Shown one piece after another: positions 51,657 to 60,997 of a DNA stretch of 64,000 bases (position 1 is its first letter; every line of letters starts with the position of its first letter). Where the stretch lies: the NCBI GenBank assembly GCA_040757715.1, contig JBFLWS010000008.1:1-64000 (forward strand), given 5' to 3'. The notes below the pieces were generated by a model. That model was not told the DNA's origin, made no database searches, and was given only the letters and a program-made list of their open reading frames with translations. The position numbers and the translations under genes were made by a program. Source of the stretch: CAIMFV01 sp040757715. GTDB lineage: Bacteria > Pseudomonadota > Alphaproteobacteria > Caulobacterales > Caulobacteraceae.

Positions 51657-53002
51657 GCCGCCGCCTCCGCAATGGTCTCGCGCGCGCGCGGCTGGCGATA
51701 GATGCGTCCATCCTGATCGGCCACCCGCCAGGGGCGGAGCACGCCGCCAAGGTCTTCGGCCACGGCGAGGCCCGACTGCACGCCATCCTCATGGAAGCCC
51801 GCGCCGAAGTGGGCGCCGCAGAACCAGGTGTGGTTCTGGCCCTGCAGCGACCAAAGCTGCTGTTGGGCCTGGAACGTGGCGCTGTCGAACAGGGGGTGTT
51901 CGTAGTCGATGCGCGCGTGCACCAGCTCAGGCCTCGGCTCGCGCAGCGGGTTCAGGGTGACGAACAGGTTCGGCGCCTCGCCCAGGGGCTGCAGCCGATT
52001 CATCCAATAGGTCACGGACAGGCGCCGATCGTGGCCGCGGCCGTCCGAGAGATAGTTCCAGCTGGTCCAGGCGGCCCGCCGCCGCGGCATCAGCGCGGGG
52101 TCGCGGTGCAGCACCGCCTCGTTCCTGGAATAGCCAAATGCGGACAAGAGCCGGCGCTCCTCCGCGCTCGGTTCGGCCAACATGGCGAGCGCGCGATCCG
52201 CGTGGGTGGCGATCACCACCGCATCGAAGCGTCGCCGCTCGCCCGAGGCGTCGATGATTTCGACGCCGGCCACATCGCGCCGGATCGCCGTCACCGGGGT
52301 GGAAGTGTGAATGTGCTCAGCGAAAGACGCTGTGAGGCGCTGCACATATTCGCGGCTGCCGCCCACCACCGTTCGCCACTGCGGCCGGCCCACGAGCTGC
52401 AACAGACCGTGGTTCTGGCAAAACCGAATGAACGCCGCCGCGGGATAGCGCCCCACCTCCATGGCCGGCGTGGACCAGATGGCCGCCGCCATGGGATAGA
52501 GGTGATCCTCGCGAAAGGCCGGCCCATAACCGCGCGCATCGAGCCAGTCGTCGAGACACGCCTCCCCAAGCCCGGCCAGAGAGGCCGGGGCCTCGCGGTA
52601 GAAGCGCAAGAGGTCGGACATCATGGACCAGAAGCGCGGCTTCACGAGGTTGGCCGGTTGGGCGATGAGGCCGGCGAGATCAGACCCGGCATATTCCAGC
52701 CGCCCCTGATCCAGCGACACGGAAAAGGTCATGTCGGAGGCGGCGGTAGGCACGCTGAGATGCTCGAACAGCGCCGTCAGGTTCGGGTAGCAGGGCTCGT
52801 TGTAGACGATGAAGCCGGTGTCCACCGGCCAGGCGCGACCATCGATCTTAACTTGGAGCGTATTCGAATGACCGCCGATGCGATCCGCCGCCTCGAACAC
52901 CTCCACGTGGTGGCGCTTCGATAAGAGCCAGGCTGCCGCCAGTCCCGACACGCCCGTGCCGATCACCGCGATGCGGCGCGCCCGTGCTGCTTCATATCCC
53001 AT
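51653..53002 (-). CDS. FAD-dependent amine-oxidase-family oxidoreductase
   Basis: An NAD(P)/FAD-binding protein of 449 residues. The N-terminal motif AVIGTGVSGLAAAWLLSKRH (16-35) and GGHSNTLQV bind FAD; VDTGFIVYNEPCYPNLTALF and AVVIATHADRAL are typical of the group paired with DUF1365. I chose ATG 53002 (GGGGCGAAC upstream) so that the Rossmann motif begins near residue 15. It is first in the leftward operon with DUF1365, the methyltransferase and DUF2177. A candidate ECF promoter lies upstream at 53040-53067. It probably oxidises an acyl-chain intermediate; the substrate is not known from the sequence. Confidence 0.9.
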   Translation of the reverse strand: MGYEAARARRIAVIGTGVSGLAAAWLLSKRHHVEVFEAADRIGGHSNTLQVKIDGRAWPVDTGFIVYNEPCYPNLTALFEHLSVPTAASDMTFSVSLDQGRLEYAGSDLAGLIAQPANLVKPRFWSMMSDLLRFYREAPASLAGLGEACLDDWLDARGYGPAFREDHLYPMAAAIWSTPAMEVGRYPAAAFIRFCQNHGLLQLVGRPQWRTVVGGSREYVQRLTASFAEHIHTSTPVTAIRRDVAGVEIIDASGERRRFDAVVIATHADRALAMLAEPSAEERRLLSAFGYSRNEAVLHRDPALMPRRRAAWTSWNYLSDGRGHDRRLSVTYWMNRLQPLGEAPNLFVTLNPLREPRPELVHARIDYEHPLFDSATFQAQQQLWSLQGQNHTWFCGAHFGAGFHEDGVQSGLAVAEDLGGVLRPWRVADQDGRIYRQPRARETIAEAAA

Positions 53003-53039
53003 GTTCGCCCCGCCGCCGCTTCTGGTGTTCCTCGTGGCT

Positions 53040-53067
53040 CTTACGGTGGCGGGCGGCGGTTGGATTT
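53040..53067 (-). promoter_or_regulatory. Candidate ECF promoter of the amine-oxidase operon
   Basis: On the minus strand: AAATCC (53067-53062), a 16-nt spacer and CGTAAG (53045-53040). The -10 and spacer agree with the rpoE promoter; the -35 matches only ATCC of TGATCC. The -10 lies 37 nt before the operon's first ATG. Confidence 0.4.
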
Positions 53068-53113
53068 CTCGGTGAGGGTCTGGGCGAGAAAATCCGTGAG
53101 ACGAATGCAGCAT

Positions 53114-53141
53114 AGATCCGCCGCAGTGCCCGCGACGTACC
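53114..53141 (+). promoter_or_regulatory. Candidate ECF promoter of the DUF1295 gene
   Basis: AGATCC (53114-53119), a 16-nt spacer and CGTACC (53136-53141). The -10 is identical to that of the rpoE promoter and ends 28 nt before the DUF1295 ATG. Confidence 0.45.
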
Positions 53142-53169
53142 AGCATCCGATCGTCCCAGAGAGGCGCAA

Positions 53170-53952
53170 ATGCCGGATATCCTCCTTCGCCTAGCCGTCG
53201 CCGCCGTCGTTCTCGTCGGCGGCATGAGCTTCGCCTTCATCGTCCGGCTGGCGACAGGGCGCAGCGGCTGGATCGACGTTTTGTGGTGCCTCTCCGTGGG
53301 CGCGGCAGGGGAAGCGGCGCTTTGGGCTGCGAACGGCGCGCCGTCCGAGCGCGCCCTCCTCGCCTCCGCGCTGCTCGCCGCCTGGTCGTTGCGCTTGGTC
53401 GCGCACATCGGCCGCCGATCGCACGGCGCCAGCGACGATCCCCGGTACGCCAGCCTGGTCGGCGAATGGGGCAGAGCCTGGCGCAGCAGGCTGTTCAGCT
53501 TCCTGATGGCGCAGGCGGCGGCGGGCTGGGTGCTGGCGCTGGCCGTCGTCACGGCGGCGACCAACGCCGCCCCGTTTCCGAGCCTGCTTGACGGGGCGAG
53601 TCTGGCGGTCGCGGCCATCGCGCTCCTCGGCGAAGCGACCGCGGACCGGCAACTGGCGCAATGGCGCAGGACCGCGTCACGGAACGGCATCTGCAACGTC
53701 GGGCTTTGGCGACGGTCCCGCCATCCCAACTATTTCTTCGAATGGCTCTACTGGTGCAGCTGGCCCCTGCTGGCGGCGAACCTCGATCAGCCCTTGGCGG
53801 TCCTGCCGGCGCTCGCAGCCCCGCTTCTCATGGGGCATTTGCTCGTGAACGTGTCCGGCGTGCCGCCGCTGGAAGCGCACATGGCCCGTACGCGCGGCCA
53901 GGCCTGGTTCGACTACTGCGCCCGCACGCCGCGCTTCTGGCCGAAGCTATAA
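53170..53952 (+). CDS. DUF1295 membrane protein (steroid 5-alpha-reductase-like fold)
   Basis: A 260-residue inner-membrane protein with about six hydrophobic segments. The family signature near residues 178-195 is GLWRRSRHPNYFFEWLYW, shared with steroid reductase/isoprenylcysteine methyltransferase-like proteins. It probably reduces or modifies a lipid; the exact reaction is unknown. It is divergent from the amine-oxidase operon and preceded by its own candidate ECF promoter, so I assign it to the same RpoE-ChrR regulon. Confidence 0.9.
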   Translation: MPDILLRLAVAAVVLVGGMSFAFIVRLATGRSGWIDVLWCLSVGAAGEAALWAANGAPSERALLASALLAAWSLRLVAHIGRRSHGASDDPRYASLVGEWGRAWRSRLFSFLMAQAAAGWVLALAVVTAATNAAPFPSLLDGASLAVAAIALLGEATADRQLAQWRRTASRNGICNVGLWRRSRHPNYFFEWLYWCSWPLLAANLDQPLAVLPALAAPLLMGHLLVNVSGVPPLEAHMARTRGQAWFDYCARTPRFWPKL

Positions 53953-54103
53953 TGTCGCAAAGGATGCAATTTCGCGGCGTCGCTCGAGCGCCGGCTCAAC
54001 CAACCTCTCGGGTCAACATTACAGGCAGTTCATATATTTCAGTAATTTAACTGGCCCATTCTGGGGTTTTGCATAGCTTCCTCGCCAACTGACGGGGATG
54101 AGC

Positions 54104-56179
54104 ATGCATATCAAACTTGACTGGCGAATTTTTGTTGCCGCCCTGGCGCTGTCCGTGTCGACGCAGGCCTTGGCTGAGACTGTGGCGGCGGAGTCCAGCC
54201 AAGCGGTGAACGTATTTCCGGCGGCCTATTTCGCCGATGCGCGGCCGAACACGGCCATGGACATGATCCTGCGCCTTCCGGGATTCGCCTTCGATCAAGG
54301 CCCCCAGGTGCGCGGCTTCGCCGGCTCGGCCGGAAACGTCATCATCGATGGCGAACGCCCCACCTCAAAGCAGGACAACTTAGAGAACATCCTGCGCCGC
54401 ATTCCCGCCAGTCAGGTGGAGCGGATCGAGCTGATCCACGGCGGTGCGGCGGGGGTCGACATGCAGGGGCGCACCGTGCTCGCCAACATCGTCCGCCGTA
54501 AGGACGTCGGGGCGCAGGCGGTGGTCGCCTTGGCCTATGACTACCTGCCAAAAGACGGTCGCGAGGCGCCGTCCGCGCGGCTGGAGACGACGCAGCGGTT
54601 CGGCGACAAGTCCTTCGAGGCGTCGCTCCTGATCGCCAACTTCTTCGACAACGGCGTGGGATCGGGTCCCCACACCCGGGTCGATTACCCTGGGAATACG
54701 GATGGCGACATCTGCAAGCCGACCTGCATCGATCACCTGAGCGCCAAGGGCGGCGGTTGGCAGAACACCGGCACGGCGGCGCTGAACACGCCCCTGTTCG
54801 GCGGCAAACTGCGGGTCAACGGGCTCTTTCAGGACACGCTCTATTACGACCGAGAGACAGACGTCGGCACGCCAGTCTCCAGCAACGACGCCTTGCGCAG
54901 CAGCTTCGTGCAGATGAGGGGTGAGATCGGCGTCCATTATACACGCAGTTTCAATGCAAAGACCGACCTTGAACTGCTGGCGATCCAGCAGGCCCAGGAG
55001 GAGCACGACCGGTCACGGTTCTTCACCTTCGACGACGAACATCTCGTGGGGAGCAATCGCCTCGCAGAGAGTATCTTGCGCGCGACGCTGGGCTATCGCC
55101 TGCGACCCGACCTAACCGTGCAAATCGCCGGCGAGGGCGCCTACAACGTCCAACACACCCGCACCGACTACACCTCCAACGGCGCGCCGATTGCGATTCC
55201 CGCCGGGAATATCCGCGTCGACGAGAAGCGCGGCGAGGGCGGCGTCACCACGACTTGGACGCCGAACAGCGACTTTTCCCTGGTGGCCGGGCTCAAGGTG
55301 GAGGCATCAACCATCGCCTCTCAGGGCGATGTGGTGGGCGAGAAGTCCCTCACCTACGCCAAGCCGCGCATCATATTGACCTGGTCGCCCACCGCCCGCG
55401 ACCAGCTTCGTTTGCGGGCCGAGCGCGAGGTCAGTCAGCTCGATTTCAACGCCTTTGTGGTGTCAGGCCAACTCAACGGCGGCAGCGGCGTGCACGCGGG
55501 CAATCCGTCGCTGCTGCCACAGGATGCGAAGATCTATGAGCTTGCGTTTGAACATAAGTTCTGGAAGCGGAGCGACGCCACGGTGACGCTGCGCCACGCC
55601 GAGATCAGCCATGTGGTGGATCGCATCCGCGGGTTCGATCCTGCTCACCCGACAGATCCGGCAGGTTTCTTCGACACGCCCGGCAACATCGGCGACGTTG
55701 GCGAAGACGATTTTCTGGTGGATCTGACCGTGCCGCTCGATCGGCTCGGGATCGCCAACGCCCTCTTGAAGACGCAGGGAACCTGGCGACGCGCTCTGGT
55801 GCTGGATCCGGTGGCGCATCAGCGTCGGCCGCAGAGCCAGCTCCACCCCTTTGATGGCGAGATGCACTTCAGCCAGGATCTGACGGGCCTGAAGTCCACC
55901 TGGGGCGTAGATGTCTTTTTTGGCTACAAGGAAACCTATTATCGATTCAATGAGATCGACCGGTTTCATTTCCAAAATCAGGTCACGCTTTTTTATGAAT
56001 ACAAACCAGCCAAGGACCTGAGCTTCCGCGCAGAATTCAACAATATCACTGACGCCGCTTTCCAGCGCAGCTATCTCGGATTCGTGGCTTCAAGACCCTC
56101 GGCGCCGAGCTATCGGGATGATCGCAGCAGCTATGCTGGGCCCGAAATTCACCTGCGGGTGCGACGGACCCTGGGCTGA
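54104..56179 (+). CDS. TonB-dependent outer-membrane receptor (second)
   Basis: About 691 residues, with a signal peptide (IFVAALALSVSTQALAE). The plug domain (about 35-140) has AMDMILRLPGFAFDQG, VRGFAGSAGNVIIDG and ERIELIHGGAAGVDMQG. The barrel follows (LRLRAEREVSQLDFNAF, GNPSLLPQDAKIYELAFEHKF, LSFRAEFNNITD). It ends in RVRRTLG, a terminal Gly rather than the usual aromatic residue. I chose ATG 54104 because GGGG lies 6 nt upstream; ATG 54098 (two residues longer) is equally in frame. No glycan operators are seen upstream. The ligand is unknown. A converging secreted CocE-type hydrolase follows. Confidence 0.88.
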   Translation: MHIKLDWRIFVAALALSVSTQALAETVAAESSQAVNVFPAAYFADARPNTAMDMILRLPGFAFDQGPQVRGFAGSAGNVIIDGERPTSKQDNLENILRRIPASQVERIELIHGGAAGVDMQGRTVLANIVRRKDVGAQAVVALAYDYLPKDGREAPSARLETTQRFGDKSFEASLLIANFFDNGVGSGPHTRVDYPGNTDGDICKPTCIDHLSAKGGGWQNTGTAALNTPLFGGKLRVNGLFQDTLYYDRETDVGTPVSSNDALRSSFVQMRGEIGVHYTRSFNAKTDLELLAIQQAQEEHDRSRFFTFDDEHLVGSNRLAESILRATLGYRLRPDLTVQIAGEGAYNVQHTRTDYTSNGAPIAIPAGNIRVDEKRGEGGVTTTWTPNSDFSLVAGLKVEASTIASQGDVVGEKSLTYAKPRIILTWSPTARDQLRLRAEREVSQLDFNAFVVSGQLNGGSGVHAGNPSLLPQDAKIYELAFEHKFWKRSDATVTLRHAEISHVVDRIRGFDPAHPTDPAGFFDTPGNIGDVGEDDFLVDLTVPLDRLGIANALLKTQGTWRRALVLDPVAHQRRPQSQLHPFDGEMHFSQDLTGLKSTWGVDVFFGYKETYYRFNEIDRFHFQNQVTLFYEYKPAKDLSFRAEFNNITDAAFQRSYLGFVASRPSAPSYRDDRSSYAGPEIHLRVRRTLG

Positions 56180-56206
56180 GCCGCGCGGCGGCTCTCGTTG
56201 AAAAGC

Positions 56207-58129
56207 CTATTCCGCCACCGGCAACACGACGGCGGAGGGCGCCAGACGGTCGTGGCGGATGGTTTGGGTCGCCTTGCGATAGTCCGCCGGCTTGGCGAAG
56301 AAGATGTTGTCCACGAAGGTCTGCGGATTGCGGTCATAGAGCGGGAACAGCGAGGACTGCACCTGCACCATCAGCCGGTGCCCCGGCAGCACCACGTGGT
56401 CCACATTGGGCAGGGCGAAGCTGTAGAGCTCGGCCTTGCCCGGCGTCAGCGGCGTCCCCTTGGCGAGGCCGTGCACATAGCGGCCGCGGAAGATCTCGAT
56501 GCCGATGGGCAGCTCATAGCCGGCCATGCTGGGCTTTTCGCCCTGACCATGCTCGGGGACGCTGTCGGGATAGACGTCGATCAGCTTCACCACGAAGTCG
56601 GAATCAGTGCCGCTGCTGGCGGCGTAGAGCTCCACCTGCGGCGCGCCCATGAGGTGCACCGGCTTGTCCAGGGGCGCGGTGGCGTAGGAGAGAACGTCCG
56701 GCCGATCGGAGACGAAGCGCTGGTCGCGCACCAGCCAGGTCTTCCACTGCGCGCCATCAGCCATATCGATGGGACGGGGCAGGAACGGAACCGGATGCTG
56801 CGGATCCGACACGTAGTCGTCGGCCTTCTCGTCCCGGGTCGGCGGGGCGAAGGAGGCGCTGAAGCCTTCGTGCAGATAGAGCTTGCTGGGCTGGCCCGCC
56901 GGCCAGGCCTTTGACGTCTCCCAACGGTTCACGCCCGTGGCGTAGGTGACGGCGGCGGGGATTTTCGGGTCGGGCGCGCCCTTCAGGTAGTGGTCGAAGA
57001 ACGGCTTCAGGTAGGTGACGCGGAACTGCTCCGCCGTGTCGCCGGTGAAGGTGAGCGCGCCGAGGTCATAGCCATAGTGGTTCACGCCGGAATGGCGCCA
57101 GGGGCCGATGGCCAGATGCACCATGTCGCCGGTCTTGTCCTTGGGCTTCATGGCCCGATAGACCGCCGGGGCGCCATAAGAGTCCTCCTGGTCCCACTGG
57201 CCGAGCATGAGGAAGGTGGGGACGCTCAGCGGCTCGTCCGCCATCCACTTGTCCACCGCCTGCAAGGACCAGAAATCGGTATAGGCCGGGTTCTGCAGCA
57301 GCTTCTGAACGCCGGGATAGGTCCCGATGCCCGCGGCCTCCACATAGTCGGCCACCGAGCCAGCCTTGAGATAGAAGCTGTAGTCGTCGCCCTCGCCCTT
57401 GGGCAGGCGCACGCCGGCGTCGGCCTTGGCGGTGCTCTGCTCCACCACATAGTCGAGGGTGGGCGTACGGAAGGCCCCGTTGTGGAAGTCGTCGTCGCCG
57501 CGCCAGGTGTCCACCATGGGGCTCTGCGGGGCGGCCGCCTTCAGAGCCGGATGCGGGTGAATCTCCGCCGCCAGCGTTGTGAAGCCAAGGTAGGACGAGC
57601 CCACGACGCCGACCTTGCCGTTGCTCTCTGGGACATTCTTCACCAGCCAGTCGATGGTGTCGTAGGCGTCGGTGGCCTCATCGATGCCGGTGGCGTTCAG
57701 CGGCCCAACCTTCGGCCGGGTCATGACGAACTCGCCCTCGGAATGATGCAGGCCGCGGATGTCCTGGTACACGCGGATATAGCCGTCCTGGACGAAGTCG
57801 GCGTCCATGGCGGGGAGGATCTCGTTGATCTTGTCGCTCACCCGGCGGTGCACTGAGCCCTTGGCGTCGTAGGGCGTGCGCGACAGGAGGATGGGGCCGC
57901 CCGTGGCCCCCTTTTTCATGACGATCACGGTGTAGAGCTTCACCCCGTCGCGCATGGGAAGCATCACTTCGCGCAGCACATAATCCGCCTTGGCGTTGGG
58001 GGGCGTGTAGGCCTTCACCACGTCAGGAACGATCGCCGCCACGGGCGCGCCAGCCGGCGGCTGCGTCGTCGCCGCGAGCGCAGGGGCCGCGCTGGCGGCC
58101 AGAAGCAGGATCGAAAGGCGGCGAAGCAT
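56207..58129 (-). CDS. Exported CocE/NonD-family hydrolase (alpha-amino acid ester hydrolase-like)
   Basis: A serine hydrolase of 640 residues in the S15/CocE superfamily. The signal peptide ends near ALAATT. The alpha/beta hydrolase core has VYQDIRG, nucleophile Ser179 in VVGSSYLGF, the acid in LGQWDQEDSYGA and the histidine in GPWRHSG. A C-terminal jelly-roll domain (about 430-620; ELYAASSGTDSDFVVKLIDV, PGHRLMVQVQSS) is typical of acyl-ester/peptidase members such as alpha-amino acid ester hydrolases. It probably cleaves amino-acid esters or peptides outside the cytoplasm. It converges on the TBDR gene, 27 nt apart. Confidence 0.9.
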   Translation of the reverse strand: MLRRLSILLLAASAAPALAATTQPPAGAPVAAIVPDVVKAYTPPNAKADYVLREVMLPMRDGVKLYTVIVMKKGATGGPILLSRTPYDAKGSVHRRVSDKINEILPAMDADFVQDGYIRVYQDIRGLHHSEGEFVMTRPKVGPLNATGIDEATDAYDTIDWLVKNVPESNGKVGVVGSSYLGFTTLAAEIHPHPALKAAAPQSPMVDTWRGDDDFHNGAFRTPTLDYVVEQSTAKADAGVRLPKGEGDDYSFYLKAGSVADYVEAAGIGTYPGVQKLLQNPAYTDFWSLQAVDKWMADEPLSVPTFLMLGQWDQEDSYGAPAVYRAMKPKDKTGDMVHLAIGPWRHSGVNHYGYDLGALTFTGDTAEQFRVTYLKPFFDHYLKGAPDPKIPAAVTYATGVNRWETSKAWPAGQPSKLYLHEGFSASFAPPTRDEKADDYVSDPQHPVPFLPRPIDMADGAQWKTWLVRDQRFVSDRPDVLSYATAPLDKPVHLMGAPQVELYAASSGTDSDFVVKLIDVYPDSVPEHGQGEKPSMAGYELPIGIEIFRGRYVHGLAKGTPLTPGKAELYSFALPNVDHVVLPGHRLMVQVQSSLFPLYDRNPQTFVDNIFFAKPADYRKATQTIRHDRLAPSAVVLPVAE

Positions 58130-58327
58130 GGGTGGAATTCTCCTGGACGAGGCATACCTTGTCCCCGCTCACAACGGGCGATGCAAGAGCCTCAAACTCC
58201 GAACCACGGGAGGCGAAGGCTCCGCGGACCGAGGCGCCAATTTTATATGACAGCGCTGGCAGATTGTCGGCGCGTACATTAAGCATCACCCATATCCTCG
58301 TTCCTTTCCGCAACACGTCGAACGCCC

Positions 58328-60997
58328 GTGCAACTTCGCGATAATGTCCGACGCCTAGGCCGCCAACTGGGACTTGTGATTCAAAGTCAGGCCGGCGCGC
58401 GCACCTTTCAGCAGATCGAGGACATCCGCCGCGCCTCCGTGACCTGGCATCGCGACGGATCGGCGGCGGCGGCGACCAAGCTCCAGCTCGTCCTGAGCCG
58501 GCTCACGGCGGCCGAGTCGGTCACGTTCGCTCATTCCTTCGCCCTCTTCCTGCAGATGACCAATCTGGCGGAAGACCTGGCGATGCGGGACAAATTCGGC
58601 GCATCGGGGGGGACGAGCGTTCTGGCGGGCGCGGCGCGCCGTCTGCAAGCCGCCGGAACGCAGCGGGAAGACATTCTTTCCACCCTGGACCAGATGGCGG
58701 TCGCGCCGGTGATCACCGCCCACCCCACCGAAATCCGCCGCAAGAGCGTGCTTGATCGTCTCGCCGCGATCGCAGCCCTGCTGCGGGTGGAGGGCCCGGA
58801 AGCCGAGATCGCGGCCGCCGACGAGGCCTTGGCCGCCGAATTGACCATCCTCTGGAACACCAGGCTGCTCCGACGCACCGGGTTGGCGGTGCTCGAGGAA
58901 ATCGAGAACGCGGCGGCTTTTTTCGACCGCGTGTTTCTGACGGAACTGCCCGCCCTCTGTGAAGAATGGGAAAAGGCGCTGGAGCTGAGCGAGCCCATGC
59001 CCGAGGTGCTGCGCGTGGACTCCTGGGTCGGCGGCGACCGCGATGGAAATCCCAATGTCACCGCCGAGGTGCTGCGGGCGACCCTCAATCGGAACGCTCG
59101 GTCAGCCCTCACCCACTATCTTCGGGAAGTGAATCTCCTTGCGGCCGAGCTGTCGATCGCCGCGCCCCCGGCCGCCATCTCCGCGCATCTCGCCGACCTC
59201 GCCAAGTCGGCCGAGGATCCTTCGCTGCAGCGGGCCGACGAGCCGTACCGGTTGGCCCTCGCCCTCGTCTACGCCAGGCTTGCGGCGTCGCTCAAACTGT
59301 TCACGGGACACGACGCCGCCCCGCCCTCGCACCTCAAAAAGCCGCCCTACCTGCGAGCATCCGATTTGCACGCGGACTTGTCGGCGGTGCATGAGAGCCT
59401 CATCGCCAACCATGGCCAGGCCTTCAAGCGCGGGCGTCTTTCGCGCCTGATCCGCGCGGTCGACACCTTCGGGTTCCACCTGGCGCGGCTCGACCTGCGT
59501 CAGAACTCGATGGTGCACGAGCGGGTGATCGCCGACCTCATGCGTCACGCAGGCGCCTGCGAGGATTACGCAGCCCTGGGCGAAGGCGCGAAGCAGAAGC
59601 TGCTGCTGACCGAGCTGTCTCACGCCCGGCTATTACATTCGCCGTTCGAGACCTATGCCGCGGAGACGGCGAGCGAGTTCGATATCCTGCGCGCCGCCGC
59701 CGATCTGGCCGCCACATACGGCCAGGCCGCCTTCGGCTCCTATGTGATCTCCAACTGCAACGCCGTGTCCGACCTTCTGGAAACCTTCGTGCTGTTGAAG
59801 GAAGCGGGACTGTTCACGGCGACCGGCGGCGGCTCATCGACCATCCTGCCCACACCGCTGTTCGAAACCATCGCCGATCTCCGCGCCGCGCCGGACACCA
59901 TGGCCGAATACCTCTCCCTGCCTCTGGTCAGGCGGGTCACTTCGGGCGGACGCGTGCAGGAGGTGATGATCGGCTATTCCGACTCCAACAAGGACGGCAG
60001 CTACCTCACCTCGATCTTCGAGGTGCGCGAGGCGGTGCGTGGTTTAGAGCGGGTGGCGGAGAGCAAGGGCCGGCGCATCGGCTTTTTCCATGGTCGGGGC
60101 GGCGCCGTGGGCCGGGGCGGCGGATCGAGCTTCGACGCCATCGTCGCTCAGCCATCGGCGGCCAGCGGCGGGCGTATCCGCATCACCGAACAGGGCGAAG
60201 TGGCCGCCAACAAATATTCGGACCCGCTCATCGCCCGTCGCAATCTCGACGGCCTGGCGGCGGCCACCTTGCTCGCCACCCTCGACGAGGCCGCCAAGGC
60301 GGCCGACCAGTCCCATGCCGGGGTGGAGGCGCTTCGCCAGCTGTCCGGCGCGGCCTACAACGCCTATCGCGCCCTCGTGTATGGGACCCCGCGTTTTGTC
60401 GAGTTCTTCAAGTCCGCGACGCCGCTGGCCGAAATCTCGACCTTGAAGATCGGCTCTCGTCCGGCGTCCCGGACATCGTCAGGACGGATCGAAGATCTCC
60501 GCGCCATTCCCTGGGTATTTTCCTGGTCGCAGGCCCGGGTGATGCTGCCCGGCTGGTACGGGTTTGGCTCGGCGCTCCAGGAAAGCGGGATCGATCTCCG
60601 GCGGCTGGCCGACGATGCCCAGACCTGGCCGTTCCTCGCCACCACCCTCGCCAACATGGAAATGGTGATGGCCAAGGCGGACATGGGCATCGCCGCGCGA
60701 TACGCCGAGCTCTGTCCGGACCAGGATCTCGCGCGGCACGTCTACGGCAAGCTGCGCGATGAATGGACGCGCACCCATGATGGCCTGCTGGCGATCACGG
60801 GTCAGTCGAAGCTGCTGGAGCGCAACCCCGAGCTCGATGCGGTGTTGAAACTGCGGCTGCCCTACATCGCACCGCTCAACCACCTGCAGATCGAGCTGAT
60901 CCGCAGGCATCGGCAGGGGGAAACGGACGAGAAAATCCGCGACGCAATTCACCTCACCGTCAACGGCATCGCCGCCGGGCTGCGCAACAGCGGTTAA
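58328..60997 (+). CDS. ppc: Phosphoenolpyruvate carboxylase
   Basis: Anaplerotic carboxylation of PEP to oxaloacetate. The 889-residue protein has His132 in VITAHPTEIRRKS, WVGGDRDGNPNVT, GYSDSNKDGSYL, FFHGRGGAVGRGGG and the C-terminal VNGIAAGLRNSG, all PEP carboxylase hallmarks. The terminal Gly reaches the active site in the family, where NTG is usual; here NSG. The start is GTG at 58328, without a clear ribosome site. The stop TAA overlaps the TAA of the converging histidine kinase by two bases. Confidence 0.95.
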   Translation: MQLRDNVRRLGRQLGLVIQSQAGARTFQQIEDIRRASVTWHRDGSAAAATKLQLVLSRLTAAESVTFAHSFALFLQMTNLAEDLAMRDKFGASGGTSVLAGAARRLQAAGTQREDILSTLDQMAVAPVITAHPTEIRRKSVLDRLAAIAALLRVEGPEAEIAAADEALAAELTILWNTRLLRRTGLAVLEEIENAAAFFDRVFLTELPALCEEWEKALELSEPMPEVLRVDSWVGGDRDGNPNVTAEVLRATLNRNARSALTHYLREVNLLAAELSIAAPPAAISAHLADLAKSAEDPSLQRADEPYRLALALVYARLAASLKLFTGHDAAPPSHLKKPPYLRASDLHADLSAVHESLIANHGQAFKRGRLSRLIRAVDTFGFHLARLDLRQNSMVHERVIADLMRHAGACEDYAALGEGAKQKLLLTELSHARLLHSPFETYAAETASEFDILRAAADLAATYGQAAFGSYVISNCNAVSDLLETFVLLKEAGLFTATGGGSSTILPTPLFETIADLRAAPDTMAEYLSLPLVRRVTSGGRVQEVMIGYSDSNKDGSYLTSIFEVREAVRGLERVAESKGRRIGFFHGRGGAVGRGGGSSFDAIVAQPSAASGGRIRITEQGEVAANKYSDPLIARRNLDGLAAATLLATLDEAAKAADQSHAGVEALRQLSGAAYNAYRALVYGTPRFVEFFKSATPLAEISTLKIGSRPASRTSSGRIEDLRAIPWVFSWSQARVMLPGWYGFGSALQESGIDLRRLADDAQTWPFLATTLANMEMVMAKADMGIAARYAELCPDQDLARHVYGKLRDEWTRTHDGLLAITGQSKLLERNPELDAVLKLRLPYIAPLNHLQIELIRRHRQGETDEKIRDAIHLTVNGIAAGLRNSG

